Source of the DNA: Gammaproteobacteria bacterium LSUCC0057
GTDB lineage: Bacteria > Pseudomonadota > Gammaproteobacteria > Pseudomonadales > Porticoccaceae
Direction of reading: 5' to 3'
Assembly (NCBI GenBank): GCA_004535795.1
Contig: SPIA01000001.1
Location: 941,659-1,005,658 of the forward strand
Length of the DNA stretch: 64,000 bases
The position numbers and the translations under genes were made by a program. Of the stretch, positions 1 to 7,708 are shown piece after piece; position 1 is the stretch's first letter, and each line of letters starts with the position of its first letter. The notes below the pieces were generated by a model, which searched no databases, was not told the origin of the DNA, and saw nothing but the letters and a program-made list of their open reading frames with translations.

Positions 1-133
1 GCGCCACTTTCACCCCTTGTGTAAGCGCTGCGCTGCGCAACCGGCTAATACGGCGCTGGCGGGGGGACTGGCGCATCATCATAATCGGCGAGATCGCCGC
101 CACCAGTAAAAAAACCATTAACAACCAAATCAT
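1..133 (-). CDS. Small membrane-anchored protein, N-terminal part only
   Basis: The reading frame starts with ATG at 133 and runs off the left edge of the window after 44 codons. The first 18 residues, MIWLLMVFLLVAAISPIM, form one strongly hydrophobic segment. A basic stretch (RQSPRQRR) follows, so a single N-terminal membrane anchor with a cytoplasmic remainder is likely. Similar short anchored proteins in Pseudomonas-like genomes are often labelled YajC-like, but nothing here fixes a function. The gene is divergent from the universal stress protein gene, with about 87 bp between the starts. The C-terminus is missing, so no domain can be assigned. Confidence 0.5.
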   Translation of the reverse strand, partial: MIWLLMVFLLVAAISPIMMMRQSPRQRRISRLRSAALTQGVKVA

Positions 134-220
134 TGTTGGTTACTCTTGCTATGCTGAAATTAAAACCCGATAGTTAATAAGGTATTGATCACAGAGCCAC
201 TCACTCAGGGAGCGCGAACC

Positions 221-667
221 ATGTCGGCCTACCAACACATCCTCATCGGATTAGATCTCTCTACTGAATCGCAGCAGATTATCCAACGGGTTAAGACCCT
301 GTTTGCCCAGAGCAGCGCCAAACGCTCGCTCTGCCACGTCCTCGAGCCAATATCATACACCTACGGTGGCGATGTACCGATCGACTTGACCGGTATTCAG
401 AACGAAATTGAGACGCAGGCTAGGCGCCGCCTCGCCGAAGTGGGCGCAGAACTGGGTATTGCACCGGCAGATCAGCACATCGCCATTGGCCAACCGGCCC
501 ACGAGATGCACAAGCTGGCCAAACAGCTCGACGTCGACTTAATCGCCGTCGGCAGCCACGGCCGCCACGGCTTGGCGCTGCTGTTCGGCTCCACCTCTAA
601 CAGCGTGCTGCACGGCGCCAACTGCGATGTACTGGCGATACGTGTTAAAGAGCCCGACGAGGAGTGA
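221..667 (+). CDS. Universal stress protein, UspA family
   Basis: This is a 148-residue single-domain Usp protein, the normal family length. The C-terminal half carries the ATP-binding signature as GSHGRHGLALLFGS (pattern G-x2-G, then G-S), so it probably belongs to the nucleotide-binding subgroup. The ATG at 221 is preferred over an upstream TTG because it has an AGGGAG ribosome site at the right spacing and gives the usual start, a short leader followed by the ILIGLDLS strand. Usp proteins are cytoplasmic and linked to starvation and stress survival. Its end overlaps the GTG of tatD (GTGA), so the two genes are translationally coupled. The partner or exact stress is not visible. Confidence 0.9.
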   Translation: MSAYQHILIGLDLSTESQQIIQRVKTLFAQSSAKRSLCHVLEPISYTYGGDVPIDLTGIQNEIETQARRRLAEVGAELGIAPADQHIAIGQPAHEMHKLAKQLDVDLIAVGSHGRHGLALLFGSTSNSVLHGANCDVLAIRVKEPDEE

Positions 668-1488
668 CCAGCGGCCTTATCGATATCGGCGTCAATCTAA
701 CCAGCTCGCGCTTTGACGACGACCGCGAGGCGGTCTTGGCGGCCGCTTTGGGCGGCGAAACACCGCCGCTGGCAGCTCTCATTATTACCGGCACCTCACT
801 CGCCGAGAGCCGCGCCGCCGTCGCGCTTTGCGACCAGTACGGGCAGCACTACCCGCAGCAGCTCTCAGCCACCGCCGGCATCCACCCGCACAGCGCCAGC
901 GACTACAGCAGTGGCAGCATTGCCGAGCTGGCCGAGCTGGCGCGCCACCCAAGTGTCGTGGCGATTGGCGAGACCGGGCTCGACTTCAACCGCAATTTTA
1001 GCCCGCCAGAGTCGCAGCAGCGGTCGTTTGTCGGCCATATAGAACTGGCCGCCGAGACCGGCCTGCCGCTGTTTTTGCACGAGCGAGACGCCAGCGCGCG
1101 CCTGCTCGATATCCTCAGCCAGCACCGCGACCACTTCCGCGGCGGTGTGTTGCACTGCTTTACCGGCGATAAAAAGGCGCTCTACGGCTACTTAGATCTG
1201 GACCTGTATATTGGTATCACCGGCTGGGTCTGCGACGAACGGCGCGGGCTGGAGCTGCAGCGGCTGGTCAGGGAGATTCCCGCCGAACGGCTGCTGCTGG
1301 AGAGCGACGCCCCCTATCTGCTACCGCGCACACTGCGGCCCAAACCCAAACAGGGCCGCAACCAACCCTGCTACCTAACCGAGGTGTTGACCACCGTTGC
1401 GGCACTGCGCGGCGACCGCGCCGACCAGCTGGCGGCCACCACAGCGGCCAACAGCCGACGGCTGTTCGGGCTGCCCGACGCGCCTTAA
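664..1488 (+). CDS. tatD: TatD-family metal-dependent deoxyribonuclease
   Basis: This 274-residue protein belongs to the TatD family of TIM-barrel metal-dependent nucleases, which have 3'-5' exonuclease activity and are linked to DNA repair and quality control. It begins with the E. coli-like DIGVNLTSSRF. It keeps the metal-site motif ETGLDF near residue 103 and the C-terminal ESDAPYLLPR motif. The start is GTG at 664, four bases inside the end of the upstream usp gene. The gene converges with the SDR gene and their stop codons overlap. Length and motifs are intact. TatD is not needed for twin-arginine export despite its name. Confidence 0.9.
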   Translation: MTSGLIDIGVNLTSSRFDDDREAVLAAALGGETPPLAALIITGTSLAESRAAVALCDQYGQHYPQQLSATAGIHPHSASDYSSGSIAELAELARHPSVVAIGETGLDFNRNFSPPESQQRSFVGHIELAAETGLPLFLHERDASARLLDILSQHRDHFRGGVLHCFTGDKKALYGYLDLDLYIGITGWVCDERRGLELQRLVREIPAERLLLESDAPYLLPRTLRPKPKQGRNQPCYLTEVLTTVAALRGDRADQLAATTAANSRRLFGLPDAP

Positions 1489-2258
1489 GCCGGGGGCTCG
1501 GCCATCAGCGAGCGCACCACCTCGGCGCGCTCACGCGGACCCAAGCCGCGCAACTGCGCCACCATCGCGGCGGTCTCTTGGGGGAAGATAATCTCATCCT
1601 CACCCGCCGCTATACCGTCGAGGATAAGCGTCGCCGCCTCTTCTGGGCTGTTGGACTGCGACACCGCAAAGGCGTTTTCATCCAGCATCTGGGTGGTGAT
1701 AAAACCCGGGTAGATGCCGGTGATCTCAACACTGCTGTCGAGCAGCTCGGCGCGCACCCCGTCGAGCATCATCCGCGTGCCGGCTTTGCTGGCGTTGTAA
1801 ACGTGCTCATAAGGGCAGCCGGCGTAGCTGCCAAGGCTGGACACCAATGCAATGCGGCCGCCGCCGCGGGCCAACAAATAAGGCACCAACGCCGCCAAAA
1901 AGACATAGTTGGCGGTGAGGTTGGTGTCAATCTGGCTGCGCGCGATGCGCCAATCGAACGCAGTGATGCGCTGCGGCAGATCGAGACCGGCATTGAGTAT
2001 GATCAAGTCAATATCGTCGTGCTCGGCCAGTACCGCCGCCAAGCTGCGCTCGAGCTGCTCAAACTGGCTGACATCGGCCAACACCGCCGACACACGCTCG
2101 GGCTGGTTGAGCTCGGTCAGCAGCGCATCGAGTGGCGCCGGCGAACGGTTTAGGGCAATCAAATCACTGCCGCGGGCCAGCAGCTGGCGCGACAGTGCCG
2201 CGCCGACACCGCGGCCAGCGCCAGTTACCAAGGTCTTTTTATAGGGGAACGCGCTCAT
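1485..2258 (-). CDS. Short-chain dehydrogenase/reductase (SDR)
   Basis: This 257-residue classical SDR enzyme is an NAD(P)H-dependent oxidoreductase with a Rossmann fold. The cofactor motif TGAGRGVG lies at residues 12-19, NAG at 89-91, a catalytic serine at 140/141 and the YNASK motif with Tyr154 and Lys158. All catalytic residues are present. The ATG has a good AAGGAAGAG ribosome site. It lies 45 bp downstream of the IlvD/Edd dehydratase on the same strand, so the two are probably one operon. That suggests, without proving, a sugar or sugar-acid substrate. The exact substrate cannot be read from the sequence. Confidence 0.85.
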   Translation of the reverse strand: MSAFPYKKTLVTGAGRGVGAALSRQLLARGSDLIALNRSPAPLDALLTELNQPERVSAVLADVSQFEQLERSLAAVLAEHDDIDLIILNAGLDLPQRITAFDWRIARSQIDTNLTANYVFLAALVPYLLARGGGRIALVSSLGSYAGCPYEHVYNASKAGTRMMLDGVRAELLDSSVEITGIYPGFITTQMLDENAFAVSQSNSPEEAATLILDGIAAGEDEIIFPQETAAMVAQLRGLGPRERAEVVRSLMAEPPA

Positions 2259-2303
2259 ACTCTCTTCCTTTTAGTATTTAACAGTGCCACTCGCTGGCCG
2301 CCG

Positions 2304-4031
2304 TCACAATTTGCCAAATATTGGCGGCTCTGGGGTTGCACCGGGACGCACCAGAAAATCGAAGTCACAGCCCTGGTCGGCTTGGTTGACGTGCTCAATA
2401 AACAGCGCCCCCCAGCCGCGCACATAGTGCGGTTTGGGCGGCTGCCAAGCGCTGCGCCGCGCCGCCAGTTCGGCGTCATCCACCAGTAGGTTGAGGGAAC
2501 GGGCAGCGACATCGATCTCGATCTCATCGCCACTGCGCACCAGCGCCAGCGGCCCACCCACCCAGGACTCTGGGCTGACGTGCAGCACGCAGGTGCCAAA
2601 GCTGGTGCCGCTCATGCGCGCATCGCTAATGCGCAAAACATCGCGTACACCCTGTTCGGCGAGCTTTTTCGGGATCGGCAACATACCGTTTTCCGCCATC
2701 CCCGGGCCACCCTGCGGACCGCAGTTGCGCAGCACCAGCACGGAGTCGGGGGTCACCTCGAGATCGTCGCTGTGAATGCGCGCAGCCATATCGGCGGCAT
2801 CTTCAAACACCACCGCGCGGCCGCGGTGTTGCATCAGCGACGCGGTCGCGGCACTGGGTTTAATCACCGCACCATTGGGCGCTAAATTGCCACTCACCAC
2901 CACCAGTGCCTCGCTGGCCACCGGGTTACTGAGCGGCCGAATCACTTCGTCGTCATCTATCTGCGCCTGCTCTATCACTTCACTGAGGGTCTGCTTCATT
3001 ACCGTTTGGCTACTGCCATCGAGCAGCGTCTGCAGCTGATTTAACAGCGCCGGCAGGCCGCCAGCGTCGGCAAATTCGTGCATCAGGTAGGCCCCAGAGG
3101 GCTGCACATTGGCCAACACCGGCACGCCGCGCACCACCGCATCGAACTGCTGCAGGTTAAAGTCGATGCCGGCGCGGCGCGCGATGGCCACCAAGTGAAT
3201 CGCTGCATTGGTCGAGCCGCCCAGCGCCACATTAACCTTGGCGGCATTCTCCACCGCGGCGCGGGTCAAGATATGGCTCGGGCGCAGATCCTCCCAAACC
3301 ATATCGACCACTCGCCGTCCCGCCGCCGCCGCCAACTGGTGGCCTTTCGAGGCGGTCGCCGGCACCGATGAGGCGCCCGGCAGCGAAAAGCCCAGCACCT
3401 CGGCCAGCGCCGTCATCGTCGAGGCGGTGCCCATCACATTGCAGGTGCCGGGGCTGCTCCAAATTTTCTCCTCGATCTTCTGCCACTCGGTGACTGGCAG
3501 GCGCCCGGCGATCAGATCGGGAGCCCAGCGAAACGGCCCGGTACCACTGCCAAAGCTCTCGCCGCGATAGCGCGCCGCATTGGTAAAGCCGGCCGGGCAA
3601 AATATGGTCGGCAGGTCGGCACTGATCGCACCGAGCAACAGCCCGGGGGTGGTTTTGTCGCACCCGCCGAGCAAAATTGCACCATCGACCGGTTGCGCAC
3701 GCAGCATCTCCTCGGTCTGCATCGCCAACATATTTCTGTACATCATGGCCGAAGGCTTAAAGAAACCCTCACCCAGCGCCAGCGCCGGCAACTCCACCGG
3801 GTAGCCGCCCGCCTGCCAGACGCCGCGTTTAACCGCCTCAGCGCGCTCGCGCAGATGAGCGTGGCAGGGGTTGAGATCACTCCACGTGTTGATAATCCCA
3901 ATCACCGGCTTGCCCTCAAACTCCTCACGCGCCAGCCCCGCCTGCAGGGCGTGGCCGGTGTGCTCAGCGTCAAACGGAGTGCCGCCAAACCAGCGCGCAC
4001 TGCGCAACTGCCGTTTATTTGTACCGCTCAT
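2304..4031 (-). CDS. IlvD/Edd-family dehydratase, sugar-acid (arabinonate) type
   Basis: This 575-residue enzyme belongs to the Fe-S dehydratase family of dihydroxy-acid dehydratase, 6-phosphogluconate dehydratase and aldonate dehydratases. Cys56 (NPCHAH), Cys124 (GGCDKTTPG) and Cys197 (GTCNVMGTASTM) are spaced like the three cluster ligands of L-arabinonate dehydratase. The opening LRSARWFGG and the length also fit that subgroup better than IlvD of about 616 residues. It would remove water from an aldonic acid to give a 2-keto-3-deoxy acid. The ATG at 4031 has a GGGAG ribosome site, whereas the frame open further upstream has none. An SDR gene follows in the same direction. True IlvD activity is not excluded. 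Confidence 0.8.
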   Translation of the reverse strand: MSGTNKRQLRSARWFGGTPFDAEHTGHALQAGLAREEFEGKPVIGIINTWSDLNPCHAHLRERAEAVKRGVWQAGGYPVELPALALGEGFFKPSAMMYRNMLAMQTEEMLRAQPVDGAILLGGCDKTTPGLLLGAISADLPTIFCPAGFTNAARYRGESFGSGTGPFRWAPDLIAGRLPVTEWQKIEEKIWSSPGTCNVMGTASTMTALAEVLGFSLPGASSVPATASKGHQLAAAAGRRVVDMVWEDLRPSHILTRAAVENAAKVNVALGGSTNAAIHLVAIARRAGIDFNLQQFDAVVRGVPVLANVQPSGAYLMHEFADAGGLPALLNQLQTLLDGSSQTVMKQTLSEVIEQAQIDDDEVIRPLSNPVASEALVVVSGNLAPNGAVIKPSAATASLMQHRGRAVVFEDAADMAARIHSDDLEVTPDSVLVLRNCGPQGGPGMAENGMLPIPKKLAEQGVRDVLRISDARMSGTSFGTCVLHVSPESWVGGPLALVRSGDEIEIDVAARSLNLLVDDAELAARRSAWQPPKPHYVRGWGALFIEHVNQADQGCDFDFLVRPGATPEPPIFGKL

Positions 4032-4146
4032 ACAATGCTCCCAACACAATAAATAGAAACCGCGTTTAAGTTGCCACGCCCCGCGCCAATAAAATAGCTG
4101 CAAGGCGACAATTGAGCCGCGACAGTGTTCAGGTAAACTAGCCACC

Positions 4147-4782
4147 ATGAACCCACCCGACCGACACCTGCTGACACTGCACGGCATCCACGCCATGCGC
4201 GCCAGCCATCCCGCGGCGCGGCGGCTAAAACGCCAGCAGCCAGGCCACAGCGCTCACGGCAACAAGGTGTGGCTGTCGAGCTTTGTACTGCTCGACTACC
4301 TTCACGACAACCCGCCACCCACCGCAATAAAGGCCATGGATCTCGGCTGCGGCTGGGGGTTTAGCTCAGCATTTTTAGCGAAAAAGTTTGCCGCAGAGGT
4401 CACCGCTGTCGATCTCGACGGCTCACTGCAGCGCTATGTTGAGTTGCAGTGCCAGCTCAACCAAACTGAAGTGACCTTTAAGCGCGGCCGCTTTCAACAG
4501 CTCACCGCCCGCGAGCTCGGCCAACACCACACCATCATCGGTGCCGATATCTGCTTTTGGGACTCACTCGCTGAGGTGCTCTACAAACTGATTCGCCGGG
4601 CACTGCGCGGCGGCACTGTGCAAATAATCTTGGCCGATCCTGGCCGGCCACCCTTTTGGGCGCTGGTCGAGCAAGTGGCTAGTGAGCTCGAGGGCTATCA
4701 CGGCGCCACGGTAGAAGTGCTGAGCCGACGCCTACAGAGCCCACTCAAGACCGAGAAATACCTCCTTACCATCAACCGCTAA
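4147..4782 (+). CDS. Class I SAM-dependent methyltransferase
   Basis: This is a 211-residue Rossmann-fold methyltransferase. The SAM-binding motif I is MDLGCGWGFSSAFLA (near residue 64), followed by the acidic strand end AVDLDGS, which should bind the ribose. The central GADICFWDSL and the later IILADPGRPPFW strand resemble the small methyltransferases related to lysine or nicotinamide N-methylases, but the substrate is not identifiable. No clear ribosome site precedes the ATG. The gene is divergent from the IlvD-like gene with a 115-bp gap, and a crotonase gene follows 26 bp downstream on the same strand, so those two may be co-transcribed. Confidence 0.75.
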   Translation: MNPPDRHLLTLHGIHAMRASHPAARRLKRQQPGHSAHGNKVWLSSFVLLDYLHDNPPPTAIKAMDLGCGWGFSSAFLAKKFAAEVTAVDLDGSLQRYVELQCQLNQTEVTFKRGRFQQLTARELGQHHTIIGADICFWDSLAEVLYKLIRRALRGGTVQIILADPGRPPFWALVEQVASELEGYHGATVEVLSRRLQSPLKTEKYLLTINR

Positions 4783-4808
4783 CGCCTACCACTTTACTGC
4801 GAGCTTCT

Positions 4809-5633
4809 ATGTCAGATCCTATTGAAATAACTATTGATCAACAGATCGCCACTGTCCGCCTCAACCGCCCAGAAAAGCTCAACGCGCTCAACTTCGACAT
4901 GTTCACACAGCTCAGCGAGGCCGCTCGCCAGTTAGCTGCCAACCGCCAGGTGCGTGCGGTAGTGCTACACGGCGAGGGGCGCGGTTTCTGCGCCGGCCTC
5001 GACCTCGCCAGCCTGCAGATGGATGAAGAGTTTTTAGCACCGTTTAGGCACGGCAGTAGCAGTTACCCCAACCGCTTTCAAACACCCGCCTACCTCTGGA
5101 AGCAGATACCGGCGCCGGTGATCTGTGCACTGCACGGCCCGGTGTTTGGCGGCGGGCTGCAGATCGCACTGGGCGCTGACATACGTATTGTCCATCCCCA
5201 GGCGCAACTCTCGGTGATGGAGATCAAATGGGGCATCATCCCCGATATGAGCGCCTCACAGACGCTGCGCGATCTGGTGCGGCTGGATATCGCCAAGCGG
5301 CTCACCTTCACCGGTGAAATTGTCGACGGCGAGCAGGCCGTCGAGCTGGGGCTGGCTACGCAGTTGAGCGACGACCCTCTCTCCGCCGCAATGGCGATGG
5401 CCGAGCGCATTGCCCAAAACAACCCGCAAGCGATAGCCCTCGCCAAAGCGCTCTACGAACAGAGCTGGCACGGCGACAGCGCCGCCAGCCTGCGACTGGA
5501 AGAGCGATTGCAGAACCAGGTGATAGGCTCGAGCAGCCAAGCGGAAGCTATTTCGGCACAAATGGACAAACGCCCCGCCAACTTTGCCGACCGCGACTTC
5601 ACCGACTATTCAGAGCTCGCTGCCCGGCTCTAA
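4809..5633 (+). CDS. Crotonase-family enzyme, enoyl-CoA hydratase/isomerase
   Basis: This 274-residue crotonase-fold protein acts on an acyl-CoA thioester. The oxyanion-hole segments are GRGFCAGLDL (residues 57-66) and GPVFGGGLQIA (110-120). The active-site helix reads MEIKWGIIPD, with Glu138 and Asp146 eight residues apart. In ordinary hydratases the second position lies in a PGAGG-type loop. A Glu/Asp pair at this spacing instead matches delta3,5-delta2,4-dienoyl-CoA isomerase, so an isomerase function is possible. It follows the methyltransferase gene by 26 bp. A repeat-rich island begins directly after its stop. Family assignment is firm and the reaction is open. Confidence 0.82.
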   Translation: MSDPIEITIDQQIATVRLNRPEKLNALNFDMFTQLSEAARQLAANRQVRAVVLHGEGRGFCAGLDLASLQMDEEFLAPFRHGSSSYPNRFQTPAYLWKQIPAPVICALHGPVFGGGLQIALGADIRIVHPQAQLSVMEIKWGIIPDMSASQTLRDLVRLDIAKRLTFTGEIVDGEQAVELGLATQLSDDPLSAAMAMAERIAQNNPQAIALAKALYEQSWHGDSAASLRLEERLQNQVIGSSSQAEAISAQMDKRPANFADRDFTDYSELAARL

Positions 5634-5651
5634 CCAGCCACCAATACCGCA

Positions 5652-5837
5652 GTCACGGCCTTGAGCCGGGGTCTTGTGTAGCGACTGCGGTTGATTCCAT
5701 GCCGTCACCCCGGCCTTGAGCCGGGGTCTTGTATGGCGATAGCATTTGATTCCATACCGTCACCCCGGCCTTGAGCCGGGGTCTTGCATTGGCGAACTGA
5801 GATCCCGGATCTGGCGCTGCACGCCGTCCGGGATGAC
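5652..5837. repeat. Palindromic repeat array, left part: two half units and one full 79-bp unit
   Basis: Three copies of a 28-bp half unit A (CACCCCGGCCTTGAGCCGGG with flanks) begin at 5652 (degenerate), 5704 and 5759. The third continues through a 14-bp linker into half unit B (37 bp, 5801-5837), which is itself a stem inside a stem. A plus B make one 79-bp unit at 5759-5837 whose outer ends, GTCACCCCGG and CCGGGATGAC, are near-perfect inverted repeats. Either half can fold alone, or the whole unit can fold as one hairpin. The array starts 18 bp after the crotonase stop and ends about 90 bp before the GIY-YIG stop. Confidence 0.9.
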
Positions 5838-5929
5838 ATTGATGGAGAGTAACGCACTGTCCGAAATGACTGCCCTGGTTAGGACAGAAAACAATAGCCA
5901 GATTCGTTATAACGCCGAAAACCTTGTAA

Positions 5930-6220
5930 TTATGCCAGTGAAGAATAGAGATCTTCCCACGTTGGATTCGACCCTTCTATGAGTGCCAATTTCCAATCTC
6001 TGCGCCATCTTTTGAGCTGCTTTTCCCTTGTGATTGCGCTGTACATATCCTTGTAGCACTCGAAATAGACTAGTTTGTACAGGCAATAATGTGACGTAAA
6101 ACCAGGAATATTGGCGTACTTATGCTGCCAAACACGCTTGGTGAGGTCACTGGTGACGCCTACATACAGCACCCCTCGGCACTTGTTAGACATAATATAG
6201 ACACAGGGTTGCTTCATCAT
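5930..6220 (-). CDS. Small GIY-YIG nuclease-domain protein
   Basis: This 96-residue protein is little more than one GIY-YIG domain. VYIM (residues 7-10) and LYVG (18-21) supply the two signature strands. The basic KRVWQH and the TREKQLKRW helix supply the usual Arg, His and Glu of the active site, so the nuclease looks intact. It resembles the YhbQ-like group of unknown cellular role. Two adjacent ATG codons follow a GGAGG site. The gene and its flanks are clearly richer in A/T than the surrounding genes, and palindromic repeats lie on both sides. Both facts point to acquisition by transfer. Confidence 0.8.
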   Translation of the reverse strand: MMKQPCVYIMSNKCRGVLYVGVTSDLTKRVWQHKYANIPGFTSHYCLYKLVYFECYKDMYSAITREKQLKRWRRDWKLALIEGSNPTWEDLYSSLA

Positions 6221-6288
6221 GATAGTAAAGCCTCCACAAAGAGTCTCTCAGCATAGCTCGTGTCCCATATTTTAGTGTGGTGAGCACT

Positions 6289-6695
6289 GTTGGCGAACCG
6301 AGATCCCGGATCTGGCGCTTCGCGCCGTCCGGGATGACATTAGCCGGCGACCGCGACCGAAACCAAAATCGTCACCCCGGCCTTGAGCCGGGGTCTTGCA
6401 TCGGCGAACATCGTCACCCCGGCCTTGAGCCGGGGTCTTGCATTGGCGCACTGAGATCCCGGATCTGGCGCTGCGCGCCGTCCGGGATGACATTAGCCGG
6501 CGACCGGGATGACATTGATGGAGAGTAACGGGCGCTACCGGGTAACGTTCATGGACAGTGGTCTGCAATCCGCGATGACGGTAGTAGTGAGCACAGCGCG
6601 CTAAATTACCTTCATCGTCACCCCGGCCTTGAGCCGGGGTCTTGCATTGGTGAACCAAGATCCCGGATCTGGCGCTGCGCGCCGTCCGTGATGAC
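6289..6695. repeat. Palindromic repeat array, right part: two full units plus half units
   Basis: The block holds a B half unit (6302-6338, with part of the linker from 6289), an A half unit (6371-6398), and two full 79-bp units at 6413-6491 and 6617-6695. All have the same orientation as the full unit at 5759. Short tags next to the units are repeated too: TTAGCCGGCGACC follows the units ending at 6338, 6491 and, after a short insert, 6695. GATGGAGAGTAACG occurs after the left full unit (5841) and again near 6517. So larger segments, not only the palindromes, have been duplicated. With the GIY-YIG flank, this explains the 550-bp gene gap before tRNA-Pro; no other gene is seen in it. Confidence 0.9.
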
Positions 6696-6725
6696 ATTGA
6701 TGACATTAGCCGGCGACCGCCGGCC

Positions 6726-6766
6726 AAAACCAAAAAGGCCACCCGAAGGGTGGCCTTTTTGGTTTT
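6726..6766 (-). terminator. Rho-independent terminator after tRNA-Pro
   Basis: The segment forms a 19-bp stem (6726-6744 with 6748-6766) around a 3-base loop, with the core GGCCACCC/GGGTGGCC. On the minus strand the distal arm ends in a T-rich run, so it should end transcription of the ihfA-MerR-tRNA-Pro unit. The stem flanks are A/T on both sides, so it may also work in the other direction. Confidence 0.85.
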
Positions 6767-6769
6767 ATT

Positions 6770-6846
6770 TGGTCGGGACGGCAGGATTTGAACCTGCGAC
6801 CACCACACCCCCAGTGTGGTGCGCTACCAGGCTGCGCTACGCCCCG
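6770..6846 (-). tRNA. tRNA-Pro (anticodon GGG)
   Basis: The 77-nt minus-strand sequence folds as a standard cloverleaf. The acceptor stem is CGGGGCG with CGTCCCG, the D arm begins GCGCAGCCTGG, and the anticodon stem CCACA/TGTGG carries loop CTGGGGG (anticodon GGG). The T arm is GCAGG-TTCAAAT-CCTGC, and CCA is encoded at 6772-6770. It lies 61 bp downstream of the MerR gene on the same strand, the same position as in Pseudomonas-like genomes, and is followed at once by a strong terminator. Confidence 0.97.
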
Positions 6847-6907
6847 AGAAGAGTCGGCATCATACCGATCGCCGGTTTTATTGCAAGTCAAAAGGGGCTC
6901 AATTTGG

Positions 6908-7297
6908 CTATTTGAGCGCGACCAACAGCTCTTCTAACTCGGCAATGGTCTGTTCGATTAGCTGTTTGTATGGGGTCTGTTCCTGTTTATGGCTGGCACC
7001 GGCAATACGCTGACGGGCGCCGCCAATGGTGAACCCTTCGTCGTAAAGCAGTGAGCGGATCTGGCGGATCAACACCACATCTTGGCGCTGGTAGTAGCGG
7101 CGATTGCCGCGCCGTTTAACCGGGTTGAGTGTTTCGAACTCCTGCTCCCAGTAACGCAGCACATGCGGCTTAACTGCACAGAGCTCACCCACTTCACCGA
7201 TCGTGAAATAACGTTTGCTGGGGATTGGCGGCAATTCATTGTTGTGGGTGGGTTCTAACATGTCGAGCTGGCTATTCCTTGGCTTGGGGTCACTCAT
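6908..7297 (-). CDS. MerR-family transcriptional regulator downstream of ihfA
   Basis: This 129-residue protein has an N-terminal MerR winged-helix domain. After a 27-residue variable leader come YFTIGEVGELC, then PHVLRYWEQEF and RRGNRRYYQRQDV, the typical helix-turn-helix and wing. The C-terminal helix (TPYKQLIEQTIAELEELL) should dimerise as a coiled coil. There is no cysteine-rich metal-binding loop, so it is not a metal sensor. The gene follows ihfA by 19 bp and precedes tRNA-Pro, a conserved order in Pseudomonas relatives. Its target promoters are unknown; the only hint is its cotranscription with the IHF alpha gene. Confidence 0.88.
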   Translation of the reverse strand: MSDPKPRNSQLDMLEPTHNNELPPIPSKRYFTIGEVGELCAVKPHVLRYWEQEFETLNPVKRRGNRRYYQRQDVVLIRQIRSLLYDEGFTIGGARQRIAGASHKQEQTPYKQLIEQTIAELEELLVALK

Positions 7298-7316
7298 GGG
7301 CTATGAAAGTGAATCA

Positions 7317-7628
7317 CTACTCACTGAGCGATTCGGGTGCGGCACAATTTTCAACCCGCGCCTTGAGCTTCTGCCCGGGTTTAAAGGTGACCACACGGCG
7401 CGCCGAAATGGGTATTGGCTCGCCAGTTTTGGGGTTCCTGCCCGGGCGCGAGCGCTTATCGCGCAGATCAAAATTACCAAATCCAGAGAGTTTAACCTGC
7501 TCGTTGGCCTCCAGCGCGGCACTAATCTCGGCGAAGAACATCTCGACGATCTCTTTCGACTCGCGCTTGTTTAAACCGAGCTCTTCGAAGAGCATTTCGG
7601 CCATGTCGGCTTTGGTCAAGGCTGGCAT
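7317..7628 (-). CDS. ihfA: Integration host factor subunit alpha
   Basis: This 103-residue DNA-bending protein of the HU/IHF family forms a heterodimer with IhfB and binds specific sites in the minor groove. The start, [19 protein letters not shown], is typical of IhfA. The beta-arm segment [18 protein letters not shown] includes the Arg-Asn-Pro tip that inserts between base pairs. The C-terminus [12 protein letters not shown] is also standard. It lies 80 bp downstream of pheT on the same strand, matching the classical pheST-ihfA operon, and just before the MerR gene. Length and key residues are normal. Confidence 0.97.
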   Translation of the reverse strand: MPALTKADMAEMLFEELGLNKRESKEIVEMFFAEISAALEANEQVKLSGFGNFDLRDKRSRPGRNPKTGEPIPISARRVVTFKPGQKLKARVENCAAPESLSE

Positions 7629-7708
7629 TACTGTTTCCGTTTTGTTCGCTCAGATGGGGCTGACCCAAGTGTCTGAATTTATAGATTAAGGCGGCGACCG
7701 TCAATTGC

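Noticed and set aside
5652-6695. CRISPR array
   Set aside because: The repeats are palindromic, unevenly spaced, include half units, and have no unique spacers of constant length. No cas genes are near.
6272-6808. A 178-codon minus-strand frame across the repeats and tRNA-Pro
   Set aside because: It reads repeatedly through the palindromic units and a tRNA, giving repeated SSRTARSARSG blocks. This is a by-product of the repeats, not a gene.
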